64,000 nt of DNA from Daejeonella sp. GTDB taxonomy: Bacteria > Bacteroidota > Bacteroidia > Sphingobacteriales > Sphingobacteriaceae. Below the pieces are notes generated by a model. That model made no database searches, was not told where the DNA came from, and saw only the letters and a list, made by a program, of their open reading frames with translations. The stretch lies in contig NZ_JAUYSS010000061.1 in assembly GCF_030695525.1 (NCBI RefSeq), positions 1 to 64,000 on the forward strand, in the 5' to 3' direction. A program made the position numbers and the translations under genes. Shown here one piece after another: positions 7,528-15,571 of this stretch (its first letter is position 1; the number at the start of each line of letters is the position of its first letter).

Positions 7528-7559
7528 CAAACGTAGATGTGAATTCCAGATTCCCCAAA
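7528..7559 (-). promoter_or_regulatory. Promoter of the DUF6266/lysis-like cassette
   Basis: On the minus strand TTTG (7559-7556), a 20-base spacer, then TACGTTTG (7535-7528), a full match to the Bacteroidota -33/-7 consensus TTTG and TAnnTTTG. Predicted start of transcription is near 7521, leaving a leader of about 67 bases before the DUF6266 start. Confidence 0.75.
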
Positions 7560-7965
7560 AAATGACCCGAATTGACTAGTAAGTGACATCTGAGCGATAT
7601 TTGAGTGACATGTGTAGGAATAAGTCCTTAGTTTGTTATCCCGATTTATGTATCTGAATATTGACTGACTAATCCCAGAGCAGTATTGTGTTCGGCAGAT
7701 TTTTGCTATTCGTTTACATCCCGGGCTTTGCCAGCCATACTAATGTCGAACTTGTGTCAAACTTGAGACAGGCATTTCAAGAGCCTGAGACGAACACCAC
7801 CCGAACCGGACTCGAACCGGACTCGAGCATGACCCGAACGCCACTCGAACACGACTCGAACAGAAGGGCAGTTTTCCCGAAGGATTGGATCGATTTCCCG
7901 AACGCGACTCGAATAAAGGAGACTTTTCTCGAACAAGACAGTTTATCGGAAAGATTAGGTTAACC
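7560..7965. repeat. Spacer with an 11-bp tandem array (core at 7788-7864)
   Basis: Seven consecutive 11-bp units of the form a-c-y-c-g-a-a-c plus three variable bases lie at 7788-7864 (for example actcgaaccgg at 7810 and actcgaacacg at 7843). Weaker units continue to about 7940. The period equals one helical turn and is not a multiple of three, so the frame running through it (7688-7963, GTG start) shows no protein repeat and is not called as a gene. Before it, gagtgacat-like words recur at about 7580-7612. Could be a protein-binding array; function unknown. Confidence 0.7.
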
Positions 7966-8159
7966 TGAGCTCGACTTAATATTTAAAAAACCGCATACCT
8001 GCCTGCCGGCAGGGAAACATAGTATTTTATAGCTTCTAACCTACATTTTAGACACAGATAGCCTTGAAGCTTCGCTTCAATCTATGTTTCCTTTAAAGCA
8101 TAATAAATTCAATCTATGTGGTTAAATCTTAATCTTTAGATAGTTTAATATCGAACTTA
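7966..8159. repeat. MITE-like dispersed repeat, copy 2
   Basis: A 194-bp copy of the element at 572-802, same orientation, starting tgagctcgac and ending atcgaactta. It is flanked by a 9-bp direct repeat ttaggttaa (7955-7963 and 8162-8170), which looks like a target-site duplication. Inner sequence contains the ctgcctgccggcag hairpin and a second inverted pair around gaagcttcgcttc. No coding capacity. Confidence 0.7.
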
Positions 8160-8193
8160 TGTTAGGTTAAATATTTGCCAGAGGGAATCCTCT

Positions 8194-8505
8194 TTACTTC
8201 AGGAAATAATTCCTTAGAGCCTCAATCTGGGAAAGGTCAAACCAGTTTTGTTTTCCAATACGGATAGGGGTAAATATCTCTGATTTAATATTCCGGGATA
8301 AGGTGCTCTTGCTGAAATTGAGTATTTCCCTGACTTGGTTTGAATTGATGAGCTGTCCAAGGGTTTCAATATCAAGTTTTGATTTTCTCAGCTTTTCTGT
8401 AGGATGAAAATCAGCAGTTCCGCAGCCCCGAATTTCCTGCAGCATTTCCTCATTCAGCTCCACGAGCCGGTCGATTGACTTGATGAGGTGATCCAGTTTG
8501 TTCAC
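8194..8505 (-). CDS. Helix-turn-helix (excisionase/MerR-like) protein
   Basis: A 103-residue protein with a short N-terminal helical segment (IDRLVELNEEMLQEI, about 11-25) and a C-terminal winged HTH (about 50-100: QLINSNQVREILNFSKSTLSRNIK, then a wing FTPIRIGKQNWFDLSQIEALRNYF). This is the arrangement of HTH_17/excisionase-like DNA-binding proteins common on Bacteroidota mobile elements. It sits alone between a MITE-like repeat and a membrane-anchored XRE regulator, with no integrase nearby. DNA binding is confident; target and role are unknown. Confidence 0.75.
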   Translation of the reverse strand: MNKLDHLIKSIDRLVELNEEMLQEIRGCGTADFHPTEKLRKSKLDIETLGQLINSNQVREILNFSKSTLSRNIKSEIFTPIRIGKQNWFDLSQIEALRNYFLK

Positions 8506-8931
8506 GATTTGAGAATTTGCTGATATAAAATTGCACTGAAAGCTCTGAAAATGTTATTCATTGCAGTAATAATTCATCAAAATGGAGAAATAAAAAAATA
8601 GTCCGGAATTGCTGAGAAGATAATTTTCGATCAAAGAAATTTCATGACCAGCAAGCCCAATAGATCTGCAAAAGCAAGTATTCAGGGCTCACAATAATTA
8701 TCAGGCCTTGTTGTGGATTTATTTCTGCTTTGGGGATTTATTTAAAGACAGGGAAAAACCTCGTTTTCGGGCTCATTGCATTGATTTTTGAATTTTAAGG
8801 AGGGATCAGCTATAGGATTGGGTATTGCAGAAGGATATCTGTTTAATTATTTTTAATATACAAAACGCTGTGCTTATGTGAATTAAAAATTAAAAATTAA
8901 ACATCTATCATCTACCCCAAAACCCCAAACT
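8506..8931. other. AT-rich divergent spacer, nothing recognised
   Basis: This 426-bp gap separates the two oppositely transcribed HTH genes and should contain both promoters. I found no TAnnTTTG box with a matching TTTG, no hairpin terminator and no open frame. A short direct repeat attaaaa occurs just before the XRE gene (8883-8900). Confidence 0.5.
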
Positions 8932-9417
8932 ATGAAAAATTTCCACTTTGGAGAAAATCTCCGCATGATGCGCAATTACAGAGGCTACACCCAGGAAGCC
9001 ATGGCAAAAGATCTTAACATGTCGCAGGGTACCTATTCTAAAATCGAATACAATGCTGATCAGCCGGATATTGATATGATCAACAAACTGGCAGAAATCC
9101 TCAGTTTTAAACCTAAAGACTTAATTTCTACCAATTGGTATGCTGATGAATTTAATTGCAGTACTAATACAAACCGGACTATTGCCATTCTTAACCGAAG
9201 AGGGCAGATTGCTTATATTTTTCTCCTTCTGGTTGCCTGGTCAGACATGAGCAATGGCGTGATCGATGGGGCAGAGCTAAAATCAATCGATTTAAAGCTT
9301 TTTTGGGCGGCTATTCTCGGGCTTGGAGTCTTCTTTTTCCATTATTTTTCTGTGATACGCGTGGAGGTGAAGGTTCAGAATGGGAGATTTACTGGGGAGG
9401 ATAAAGGGGGGATTTGA
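8932..9417 (+). CDS. XRE-family regulator with C-terminal membrane segments
   Basis: A 161-residue protein. Residues 8-62 form a Cro/CI-type HTH (LRMMRNYRGYTQEAMAKDLNMSQ, then SKIEYNADQPDIDMINKLAEIL). After a linker there are two hydrophobic stretches (about 92-104 and 121-142, FWAAILGLGVFFFHYFSVI), so the DNA-binding domain is probably tethered to the inner membrane on the cytoplasmic side. Such regulators may sense membrane or envelope state. It lies in the accessory region next to another HTH gene and a HicAB pair. Target genes unknown. Confidence 0.8.
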   Translation: MKNFHFGENLRMMRNYRGYTQEAMAKDLNMSQGTYSKIEYNADQPDIDMINKLAEILSFKPKDLISTNWYADEFNCSTNTNRTIAILNRRGQIAYIFLLLVAWSDMSNGVIDGAELKSIDLKLFWAAILGLGVFFFHYFSVIRVEVKVQNGRFTGEDKGGI

Positions 9418-9634
9418 TGAGAGGTTCTGTATTTGTGGTTTTGCAATTTGAGGAGCCCATGTTATTTATTTTAAAAGAAACTCCTAAGTAATTTGGGAAT
9501 TACTTATATAAAGCCTCAGCCACCAGCATATTATACTGAATGTTTGATAGATTTCACAGACCATGCTTAATACCTAAACCAAATGGGCATTTATCGAAAA
9601 GTAATATTTGGAAGCCAATTATTACAAATAATCA

Positions 9635-9666
9635 TTTGCAATAATGTTAACAATTCTTTACATTTG
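9635..9666 (+). promoter_or_regulatory. Promoter of hicAB
   Basis: TTTG at 9635-9638, a 20-base spacer, and TACATTTG at 9659-9666 match the Bacteroidota -33/-7 consensus exactly. Predicted transcription start is near 9673, about 34 bases before the hicA ATG. The surrounding AT-rich stretch (gttaacaattc) could hold an autoregulatory operator. Confidence 0.75.
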
Positions 9667-9706
9667 ATTAATAGTCATTAACCTGATTCATTTAATTAAC
9701 CAATAG

Positions 9707-9898
9707 ATGAAATGTTCAGAACTACTACGGTTGTTAAAGAAAGCGGGTTGGATCGTTATTCGAGAAGGTAAAGGCAGTCACAAAATATTATCACATCCGG
9801 ATAAACCTGACAATATTATCACATTTCCTGATCATGGATCGGATGAAATGTCTAAAGGTTTAGCTGAGAAGTTTAAAAAACAAGCAGGACTAAAATAA
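9707..9898 (+). CDS. hicA: HicA-like type II toxin (mRNA interferase)
   Basis: A 63-residue double-stranded-RNA-binding-fold toxin. Visible family features are the N-terminal MKCSELLRLLKKAGW helix, the catalytic His25 in REGKGSHKIL, and the C-terminal FPDHGSDEMSKGLAEKFKKQAGL that packs on the sheet. HicA cleaves mRNA and tmRNA independently of ribosomes when not bound by HicB. It lies 136 bases upstream of the antitoxin, wider than the usual near-contact, behind a full-consensus promoter. Length is normal for the family. Confidence 0.9.
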   Translation: MKCSELLRLLKKAGWIVIREGKGSHKILSHPDKPDNIITFPDHGSDEMSKGLAEKFKKQAGLK

Positions 9899-9925
9899 AC
9901 TCTGCTATTAAAAATAATCACAGGT

Positions 9926-9947
9926 TCTACTTACTGGTGAAAGTAGA
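9926..9947. promoter_or_regulatory. Inverted repeat between hicA and hicB
   Basis: tctactt (9926-9932) and aagtaga (9941-9947) form a 7-bp inverted repeat with an 8-base gap in the unusually long intercistronic region. It could be an operator for the HTH of HicB or an RNA hairpin that sets toxin/antitoxin ratio. No independent evidence. Confidence 0.3.
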
Positions 9948-10034
9948 CACGGCATCCCGGTGATCAGGGATTGAACTCATGCTTATACAAACAAAGTGTA
10001 AAGCATACAATCAGCCACAAATTTTGGCACAGAC

Positions 10035-10433
10035 ATGGCAGGCAAGATCGTTTTCACAGTTGAAAAGACCTCAACAGGCTTTTCAGCATTCGCTCAAGAT
10101 TTCGAAACTTATCCGGTAGGTACAACTGGCAATACCTTTACAGAACTGAAGGAAAATATTGTTGATGCCTTAAATTTACACAACGAACATCGAGGGTTAA
10201 AGATCGTAACTGAAGATGAGGTGTCAATTCAAGTTGATATCCCGCAATTCTTTCAATATTATAGTATAATAAATGCAAAAGCATTAAGTGAAAGAGTTGG
10301 CATTAACCCCTCCGTCCTTTCAATGTATGTAAATGGCCATAGAAAACCATCACCAAAGCAAGTCGAAAAGATTTTAACAGGAATTAGGGAAATTGGCAAA
10401 GAATTGTCAAGCCTTGACATGGTTGACGCTTAA
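10035..10433 (+). CDS. hicB: HicB-like antitoxin with C-terminal HTH
   Basis: A 132-residue antitoxin. The N-terminal half is the degenerate RNase H-like HicB fold (IVFTVEKTSTGFSAFAQDFETYPVGTTGNTFTELKENIVDALNL), which masks the toxin; the C-terminal part (about 82-118, AKALSERVGINPSVLSMYVNGHRKPSPKQVEKIL) is an XRE-type HTH for autoregulation. The first half should occupy HicA and the second the promoter ahead of hicA. A short AT-rich spacer with an inverted repeat precedes it. The HTH type matches the longer HicB subfamily. Confidence 0.88.
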   Translation: MAGKIVFTVEKTSTGFSAFAQDFETYPVGTTGNTFTELKENIVDALNLHNEHRGLKIVTEDEVSIQVDIPQFFQYYSIINAKALSERVGINPSVLSMYVNGHRKPSPKQVEKILTGIREIGKELSSLDMVDA

Positions 10434-10516
10434 TATCGCTTTTGCTTTTCATTTCAAAACTTTTTAGCACTGCCATGGCACACAATTGAGTCTGACTTTA
10501 TTAAAAGCATAAAAAC

Positions 10517-11509
10517 CTAGATACTTACCCAAAGCCCACTTCCAGAACTCTTAAACACCGCCTCAATCACCAGCATATTATTAAGTGCATCTTCAAGCGG
10601 GGTAGGAACTTCTGTATTGTCAAGTATTGCTTTAGAGAAAAGATCACCCTGAATCGTATACTGATCACAGACTTCAAAGGTAATTTCCTCCGTCTTATCA
10701 GAGGTATGAAGCCACAATTTCGTTGGTTTATCCGGTGGGGCATTAAATGGGATTTCTATTTCTATACCGCCCGTATCACCAAAAATATTAACCCTTTGAA
10801 ATGGTACTATTTGCGTTGAACAGGTAAATGTTGAAGTACCACTTGAAAAATCAAGTATTCCCGAGGCCATTCGGTCCGTTTTAAATTTCGGATCGAACTC
10901 AACAAGTCCGTACACCCGTTTGGGCTCCTCGCCGAAAATAAACCGTGATAAGGAAATGCAATAACAACCAATATCCATCAGGCCTCCTCCTCCAAAATCG
11001 GGGTTATGCCGAATATTATTAGGATCTGTATTATAATATGAGAAAAAAGTCTGAATGGTTTTAAGCTTTCCGATATACCCCTCTTCCACCAGTTTTTTGG
11101 CTTTTTGCCATTGGGGGTGATGCCGGTACATAAAAGCCTCCATGATTTTTAATCCCGGTTTACCTTTTGAAGCCTCAATCAGTCTTAGGGCTTCCTTACT
11201 GGAGAGCCCAACAGGTTTTTCCAGCAGCACATGTTTACCGGCCTCCATGGCCTTGATTGCCCAGTCCACATGCATATGGTTAGGTAAAGGAATATAGACC
11301 GCATCAATCTCAGAGTCTGACAATAGGTCATCATATGAACCATAAGCTTTTGGAATGTCAAGCAAATTGGCCGCTTTTTTGGCCTCATTCAAATCCCGGG
11401 AGGCTATTGCGGCAATTTCACAGTATTTTCCCTGCTTCATAGCAGGAATAACTTTTACTACTCCGATCTTTGCGGTGCTAAGTATCCCCCAGCGAATTTT
11501 AGATTTCAT
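10517..11509 (-). CDS. Gfo/Idh/MocA family oxidoreductase (cytoplasmic)
   Basis: A 330-residue NAD(P)-dependent dehydrogenase without signal peptide, so cytoplasmic. The N-terminal Rossmann domain has WGILSTAKIG near residue 8, DAVYIPLPNHMHVDW near 70, and the EKP motif in GKHVLLEKPVGLSSKEA near 93-100. The C-terminal domain (MEAFMYRHHPQW onward) is typical for the group of glucose-fructose oxidoreductase and dihydrodiol dehydrogenase homologues. It follows the MFS transporter gene by about 70 bases in the same direction, so transport and oxidation of the same sugar-like compound is likely. The ATG is preferred over a TTG two codons earlier. Confidence 0.88.
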   Translation of the reverse strand: MKSKIRWGILSTAKIGVVKVIPAMKQGKYCEIAAIASRDLNEAKKAANLLDIPKAYGSYDDLLSDSEIDAVYIPLPNHMHVDWAIKAMEAGKHVLLEKPVGLSSKEALRLIEASKGKPGLKIMEAFMYRHHPQWQKAKKLVEEGYIGKLKTIQTFFSYYNTDPNNIRHNPDFGGGGLMDIGCYCISLSRFIFGEEPKRVYGLVEFDPKFKTDRMASGILDFSSGTSTFTCSTQIVPFQRVNIFGDTGGIEIEIPFNAPPDKPTKLWLHTSDKTEEITFEVCDQYTIQGDLFSKAILDNTEVPTPLEDALNNMLVIEAVFKSSGSGLWVSI

Positions 11510-11580
11510 TATCAATTACCAATTATCAATTACGAATTTCCTATTTTCCATTCTCCATTCTCCCTTCTCCATTCACATTT

Positions 11581-12816
11581 CTATTTATTCTCCGCCTCTG
11601 CCTTCACAACTTTCTTAGGTTCTCGGAAGAAGATAACAAAGACTACAAGTACAGCTACCGAACCCCAGGCCGGGTAGATCCAGATATTATACCAGTCATG
11701 CGCAATATTACCAATTGGCTCAGCCAGTGTATGGATTGCCTGAGAACTTCCGGCAAGGTGAGTGCCAACAAAGGCGCCTACTCCCCACAGTATAAATGCT
11801 ATTAGTCCCTGAGCAGCACCGCGCATTCTTTCATTGGCTTCATCATCCACATAAAGTTGTCCGGCAATAAATAGAAAGTCATAACAAACACCATGAAGTA
11901 AAATTGCACTGAATACCATGACTGTCTGCATTGAAACTGCATCGACACTTCCTGCTAAGAGGAAATAGCGTGCTGCCCAGGCCAGAATCCCGATAAAGAT
12001 GGTCTTCTTATAACCAAGTCTGCTCAGCATAAATGGTAGCAGAATAAGAAAAATAACATCCGAGACCTGAGCCAATGACATTTTAGCTGCACTAAATTCC
12101 CATCCCAATTCTGTTACATACAAATTCATGTTCACAAAGTAAAAATAGAGCGGGATACAGATCAGGAACATACATACAATGAAAATGGCGAATGATGGTT
12201 TTTTCAGAAGCGCCAATGCATCTAGACCCAAAATTTCGCTCATGCTTACATCCTTGCCTGTTTTCATTGGAGGAGTATGGGGTAATGTGAGTGAGAATAA
12301 GCCGAAAATAATTGAAGTTGCTCCGGCAACATAAAACTGAACTGCTGATTGTTCACCTTTAAACACAACACTAAGAGTAATACCTGCAGCAATCCAGCCG
12401 ATTGATGAAAGCGTTTTAACTAATGGAAAATCACGTTTTTGGTTATCCAGATGGCGCAATGACAGGGAATTACCCAGTGCCAGTGTAGGCACAAAAGTGC
12501 AGCAATAGATAATCAGCATCGGGTAGAATGAACTGAACGTTGTCATCATCGGGAGGGCGAATAGCATCAATCCACCCGTAATTCCAAGGAAAGCCAGAAG
12601 CTTCTCGGATGCGAAATACCTGTCTGCAAGTAATCCAACCAGAAATGGTGCAATCATCGCTCCAATAGCGAAGGCACCATAGGCAAGCCCAATCTGTCCG
12701 CCATCAAATTGAAGTGTCTTGCTAAGGTATGTCCCCATACTGACATACCAGGAGCCCCAGATGAAATATTGGAGAAACATAAAAAATGCTAGTTTGGTTT
12801 TGAGCTGTGCTTGCAT
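11581..12816 (-). CDS. MFS transporter, nucleoside:H+ symporter (NupG/XapB) type
   Basis: A 411-residue protein with about 12 membrane helices. The N terminus (KLAFFMFLQYFIWGSWYVSMGTYL) and the loop FLVGLLADRYFASEKLLAFLG are characteristic of the nucleoside/H+ symporter branch of the MFS, which in Bacteroidota is often linked to Gfo/Idh/MocA genes and may carry sugars or nucleosides. It is the first gene of a two-gene minus-strand operon with the oxidoreductase, and is divergent from an AraC regulator that probably controls it. Substrate not determinable. Confidence 0.88.
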   Translation of the reverse strand: MQAQLKTKLAFFMFLQYFIWGSWYVSMGTYLSKTLQFDGGQIGLAYGAFAIGAMIAPFLVGLLADRYFASEKLLAFLGITGGLMLFALPMMTTFSSFYPMLIIYCCTFVPTLALGNSLSLRHLDNQKRDFPLVKTLSSIGWIAAGITLSVVFKGEQSAVQFYVAGATSIIFGLFSLTLPHTPPMKTGKDVSMSEILGLDALALLKKPSFAIFIVCMFLICIPLYFYFVNMNLYVTELGWEFSAAKMSLAQVSDVIFLILLPFMLSRLGYKKTIFIGILAWAARYFLLAGSVDAVSMQTVMVFSAILLHGVCYDFLFIAGQLYVDDEANERMRGAAQGLIAFILWGVGAFVGTHLAGSSQAIHTLAEPIGNIAHDWYNIWIYPAWGSVAVLVVFVIFFREPKKVVKAEAENK

Positions 12817-13158
12817 GGCGGTTTTTTATTTGAATGTTTAAGTATATAGTTTTCTTAAGAAATTAATTACAAATTATTTATTCAGCTAACTAAAATAACA
12901 TTTATCATTAAACTTAAGGTCATTATAAATTCTATCTGATAAATATATTCATGATTAAAAATTATTAAACAAAAGTCAATTTATTTTTCTGGAATTCTCA
13001 GTAATAAAGTATTATACTTCCTACTATTTATCAAAACTATCTTACCTGAGGGCATTTTTCTGCTACTTTTATTTACATTTATGATACTATTTTCTATAAA
13101 TTCAATTTCTATTGATTTTATAGTTTAAATTAGTTTAGGTCATTAAAAAGATTTTATC
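12817..13158. other. Divergent regulatory spacer, MFS operon / araC-type gene
   Basis: This 342-bp very AT-rich gap between the transporter operon and the AraC-type gene should hold both promoters and an AraC operator. One isolated minus-strand -7 box, TAGTTTTG, is at 13039-13032 and a near match tacattta at about 13073 on the plus strand, but neither has a correctly spaced TTTG. No gene or clear direct repeat found. Confidence 0.4.
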
Positions 13159-14094
13159 ATGAAAGCTTTACAGTATCACATTCCGCTAGAGTTAGATAAA
13201 TCGTTCATTATATTCAAGGAAGAAGGGCCATTTTTCCCTTGTCCCTGGCATTTTCACTCTGAATATGAATTGGTATTGGTCAACAAAAGTACCGGCGTCC
13301 GCCAGGTTGGAGATCATATAGGATATTTTATGGAAGGTGATCTTGTTTTGATGGGGCCTTCCCTCCCGCATCTTTGGACCAATGATCCGAAATATTTTAA
13401 AGGGAAGGCTAATCTAACTGCAGAGGCAACTGTTATTCATTTCGTCGAAAATTTTTTGGGAAAAGAATTTTATAACCTACCCGAGATTGAGCCTATCAAT
13501 AACCTTTTAAAACTATCGAAACATGGGATGGTAATAAGAGGCAATACGAGGAATAAAATTGCTGCTTTAATGCAGGACATGCAGACAATGAGTGGAATTC
13601 AGCGGCTTGCTTCCTTATTGTCAATCTTCGATATTTTGTGTGCAAGTAATGAGTATGAACTTCTGGCAAGCCCTGGTTATCTCAAATACGGACTGTTGGA
13701 TTGTTCTGATAAGTTCAGTAAGGTAAATGCTTACATTCTGCGGAATTTTGATCATGATATCACGCTTAATGAAGTAGCATCTGTAGCGAATATGGCAGTA
13801 AGTACTTTTTGCAACTATTTTAAAGAGCATTACAGGGTTACTTTTGTTGAGTACCTGAATAAGGTGAGGGTTGGACATGCCTGCAAACTATTAGGGGAAC
13901 TGGATGAGAATGTGGTTGAAATTGCATACAAATGTGGCTTTAATAACCTGGCCAATTTTAACAGACAATTCAGGAAGATTAAAAATATGACACCAAGTGA
14001 ATATCGAAGGACATCAAATGTCAATGTGCCTCAGGTTGGCAGTACGGGTAGATGGCTGGTGATATCTAATAGAACTTCGGTGGAGTGTGCGTGA
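13159..14094 (+). CDS. AraC-family transcriptional regulator
   Basis: A 311-residue activator. The N-terminal cupin domain is visible (CPWHFHSEYELVLVNKSTGVRQVGD, then GDLVLMGPSLPHLW), which binds a small effector. The C-terminal AraC domain has two HTH units (about 193-295: HDITLNEVASVANMAVSTFCNYFK and NVVEIAYKCGFNNLANFNRQFRKIKNMTPSEYR), the second with the classic conserved motif. It is divergent from the MFS/oxidoreductase operon, which it most likely induces in response to a sugar. The C-terminal tail of about 20 residues is not conserved. Confidence 0.9.
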   Translation: MKALQYHIPLELDKSFIIFKEEGPFFPCPWHFHSEYELVLVNKSTGVRQVGDHIGYFMEGDLVLMGPSLPHLWTNDPKYFKGKANLTAEATVIHFVENFLGKEFYNLPEIEPINNLLKLSKHGMVIRGNTRNKIAALMQDMQTMSGIQRLASLLSIFDILCASNEYELLASPGYLKYGLLDCSDKFSKVNAYILRNFDHDITLNEVASVANMAVSTFCNYFKEHYRVTFVEYLNKVRVGHACKLLGELDENVVEIAYKCGFNNLANFNRQFRKIKNMTPSEYRRTSNVNVPQVGSTGRWLVISNRTSVECA

Positions 14095-14100
14095 AATAGG

Positions 14101-14196
14101 TATCAGGTATCAGGTATCAGGACTGATACTACTCATTTGACATTTAGTAGTATATTTCCAACAACCAACAACTAACAACCAACAACTAACCAACCA
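14101..14196. repeat. Two word arrays between araC-type gene and lutB-like gene
   Basis: At 14101-14120 the word tatcagg repeats about three times. At 14158-14196 the words caacaac, caactaac and aaccaac alternate; this second array runs into the 3' end of the lutB-like gene, supplying its last three codons and its stop (14186-14188). The same CAAC/CTAAC words bound the four-helix-bundle gene at 49.6-50.05 kb. Confidence 0.65.
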
Positions 14197-15571
14197 ATTT
14201 ATCTTTCTCTTTCCACTGCTTACTGAATGATTTTTCAGTCAGTTTGGGAAGTTCACGGTGTTTCCCCCAGCTTTTCTTAAAGAAAGTCCGGAGCATTAAA
14301 TTTTTGAATTTACCCCCGAACATATCCATCGTTTTTCTCTTCAACATTCCCGTTTTCCAGCCTTTCCATCCCATGTTTTCTGTAAAATCACTTAATCCCT
14401 GCTGAACGGAATCCCTTCTGTTCAACAAGAGCATTTTATGAATATCGATCTTAACAGGGCATACCTCGGTGCATTTTCCACAGAGGCTTGAAGCATAGCT
14501 TAAATGCTTGAATTCTTTCATTCCGGCCATGTGCGGTGTGATGATTGAACCAATCGGGCCGCTGTATGTAGTTTCATAGGTATGGCCACCTATGTTTTTA
14601 TAGACGGGGCATGCATTCAAACAAGCACCGCAGCGTATGCAGTAGAGGGCCTGTCGCTGCTCCTTTTGGGCAAGCAAATTGGTACGACCATTGTCAAGTA
14701 AAATTACATACATTTCCTCTGGTCCGTCACTTTCATTTCCTTGTCGTGGACCACCCAGAATTGTATTGTAAACAGTCAGATTTTGTCCGGTACCATGGCT
14801 TGATAATATCGGCCAGAACAGATCCAGATCATTCATTGTAGGAATGACTTTTTCAATTCCGACTATTGCGATATGGATTTTTGGGAAAGTAGTGGTTAAC
14901 CTCGCATTTCCTTCATTCTCTGTCAGGGCGATACTGCCGCTATCTGCAATCAGGAAATTCCCACCGGTAATACCAATATCATAGGAAGTGTATTTTTCCC
15001 TTAACAACTCCCGGGCTTTCATCGTAAGCTGTTCCGGTGTGGAATCTATCGCTGTTCCGAATTTTTCATGGAACAATTTCGCGATATCTTCCTTGCTCAG
15101 GTGCATGGCAGGAGTGACAATATGATAAGGCTTTTGTCCCAGCAGTTGTACAATGTACTCCCCAAGGTCACTTTCCAGTGCGTCAATATGATTCTTTTCC
15201 AGAAATTCATTCAAATGAATTTCTTCGGTAGCCATAGATTTGGATTTGATTACGGTTTTTGCTCCGGCTTTTTTGATGATCCGGAGGATTTCATTCTGAG
15301 CTTCTTCTATATCATTCGCCCAAATTACTTTGCCTCCCTTTCTCTGGAAATTCGATTCAAACTCCGGAAGAAGTTTGTCGAGATTTTCCATAACCTTCCA
15401 TTTTATGGTATGAGCTTTCCGTTTGGAATTTTCAAGATTGGCAAGTTTTGATAATCCCCGTTCAACAGCAACATGATATTTACCAATGTTATAATTGATG
15501 ATACGGCGATGATCGAGATCAAAGGCTTTAGTATCTGAGGTATGTATGAAATCGGTGGCTAACTTGCTCAT
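14186..15571 (-). CDS. lutB: LutB/LldF-like iron-sulfur protein (lactate utilisation type)
   Basis: A 461-residue protein with an N-terminal LUD domain (about 70-300; HTGxx-type region GITGGNFLIADSGSIALTENEGNARL) and two ferredoxin-type 4Fe-4S motifs: CIRCGACLNACPVY and CGKCTEVCPVKI, then a C-terminal DUF3390-like tail. In the LutABC system this subunit relays electrons during L-lactate oxidation to pyruvate. No lutA or lutC lies next to it in the window, so partners must be elsewhere or the role differs. The stop codon and last codons fall in a CAAC-type word array. Confidence 0.88.
   Translation of the reverse strand: MSKLATDFIHTSDTKAFDLDHRRIINYNIGKYHVAVERGLSKLANLENSKRKAHTIKWKVMENLDKLLPEFESNFQRKGGKVIWANDIEEAQNEILRIIKKAGAKTVIKSKSMATEEIHLNEFLEKNHIDALESDLGEYIVQLLGQKPYHIVTPAMHLSKEDIAKLFHEKFGTAIDSTPEQLTMKARELLREKYTSYDIGITGGNFLIADSGSIALTENEGNARLTTTFPKIHIAIVGIEKVIPTMNDLDLFWPILSSHGTGQNLTVYNTILGGPRQGNESDGPEEMYVILLDNGRTNLLAQKEQRQALYCIRCGACLNACPVYKNIGGHTYETTYSGPIGSIITPHMAGMKEFKHLSYASSLCGKCTEVCPVKIDIHKMLLLNRRDSVQQGLSDFTENMGWKGWKTGMLKRKTMDMFGGKFKNLMLRTFFKKSWGKHRELPKLTEKSFSKQWKEKDKLVG

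Noticed and set aside
7688-7963. 91-codon plus-strand frame with GTG start
   Set aside because: It covers the 11-bp tandem array, whose period is not a multiple of three, so no protein-level repeat or constraint is visible.
9966-9978. T-loop-like sequence (complement ttcaatccctg) between hicA and hicB, suggesting a tRNA
   Set aside because: The flanking bases do not form a T stem, acceptor stem or anticodon arm on either strand.
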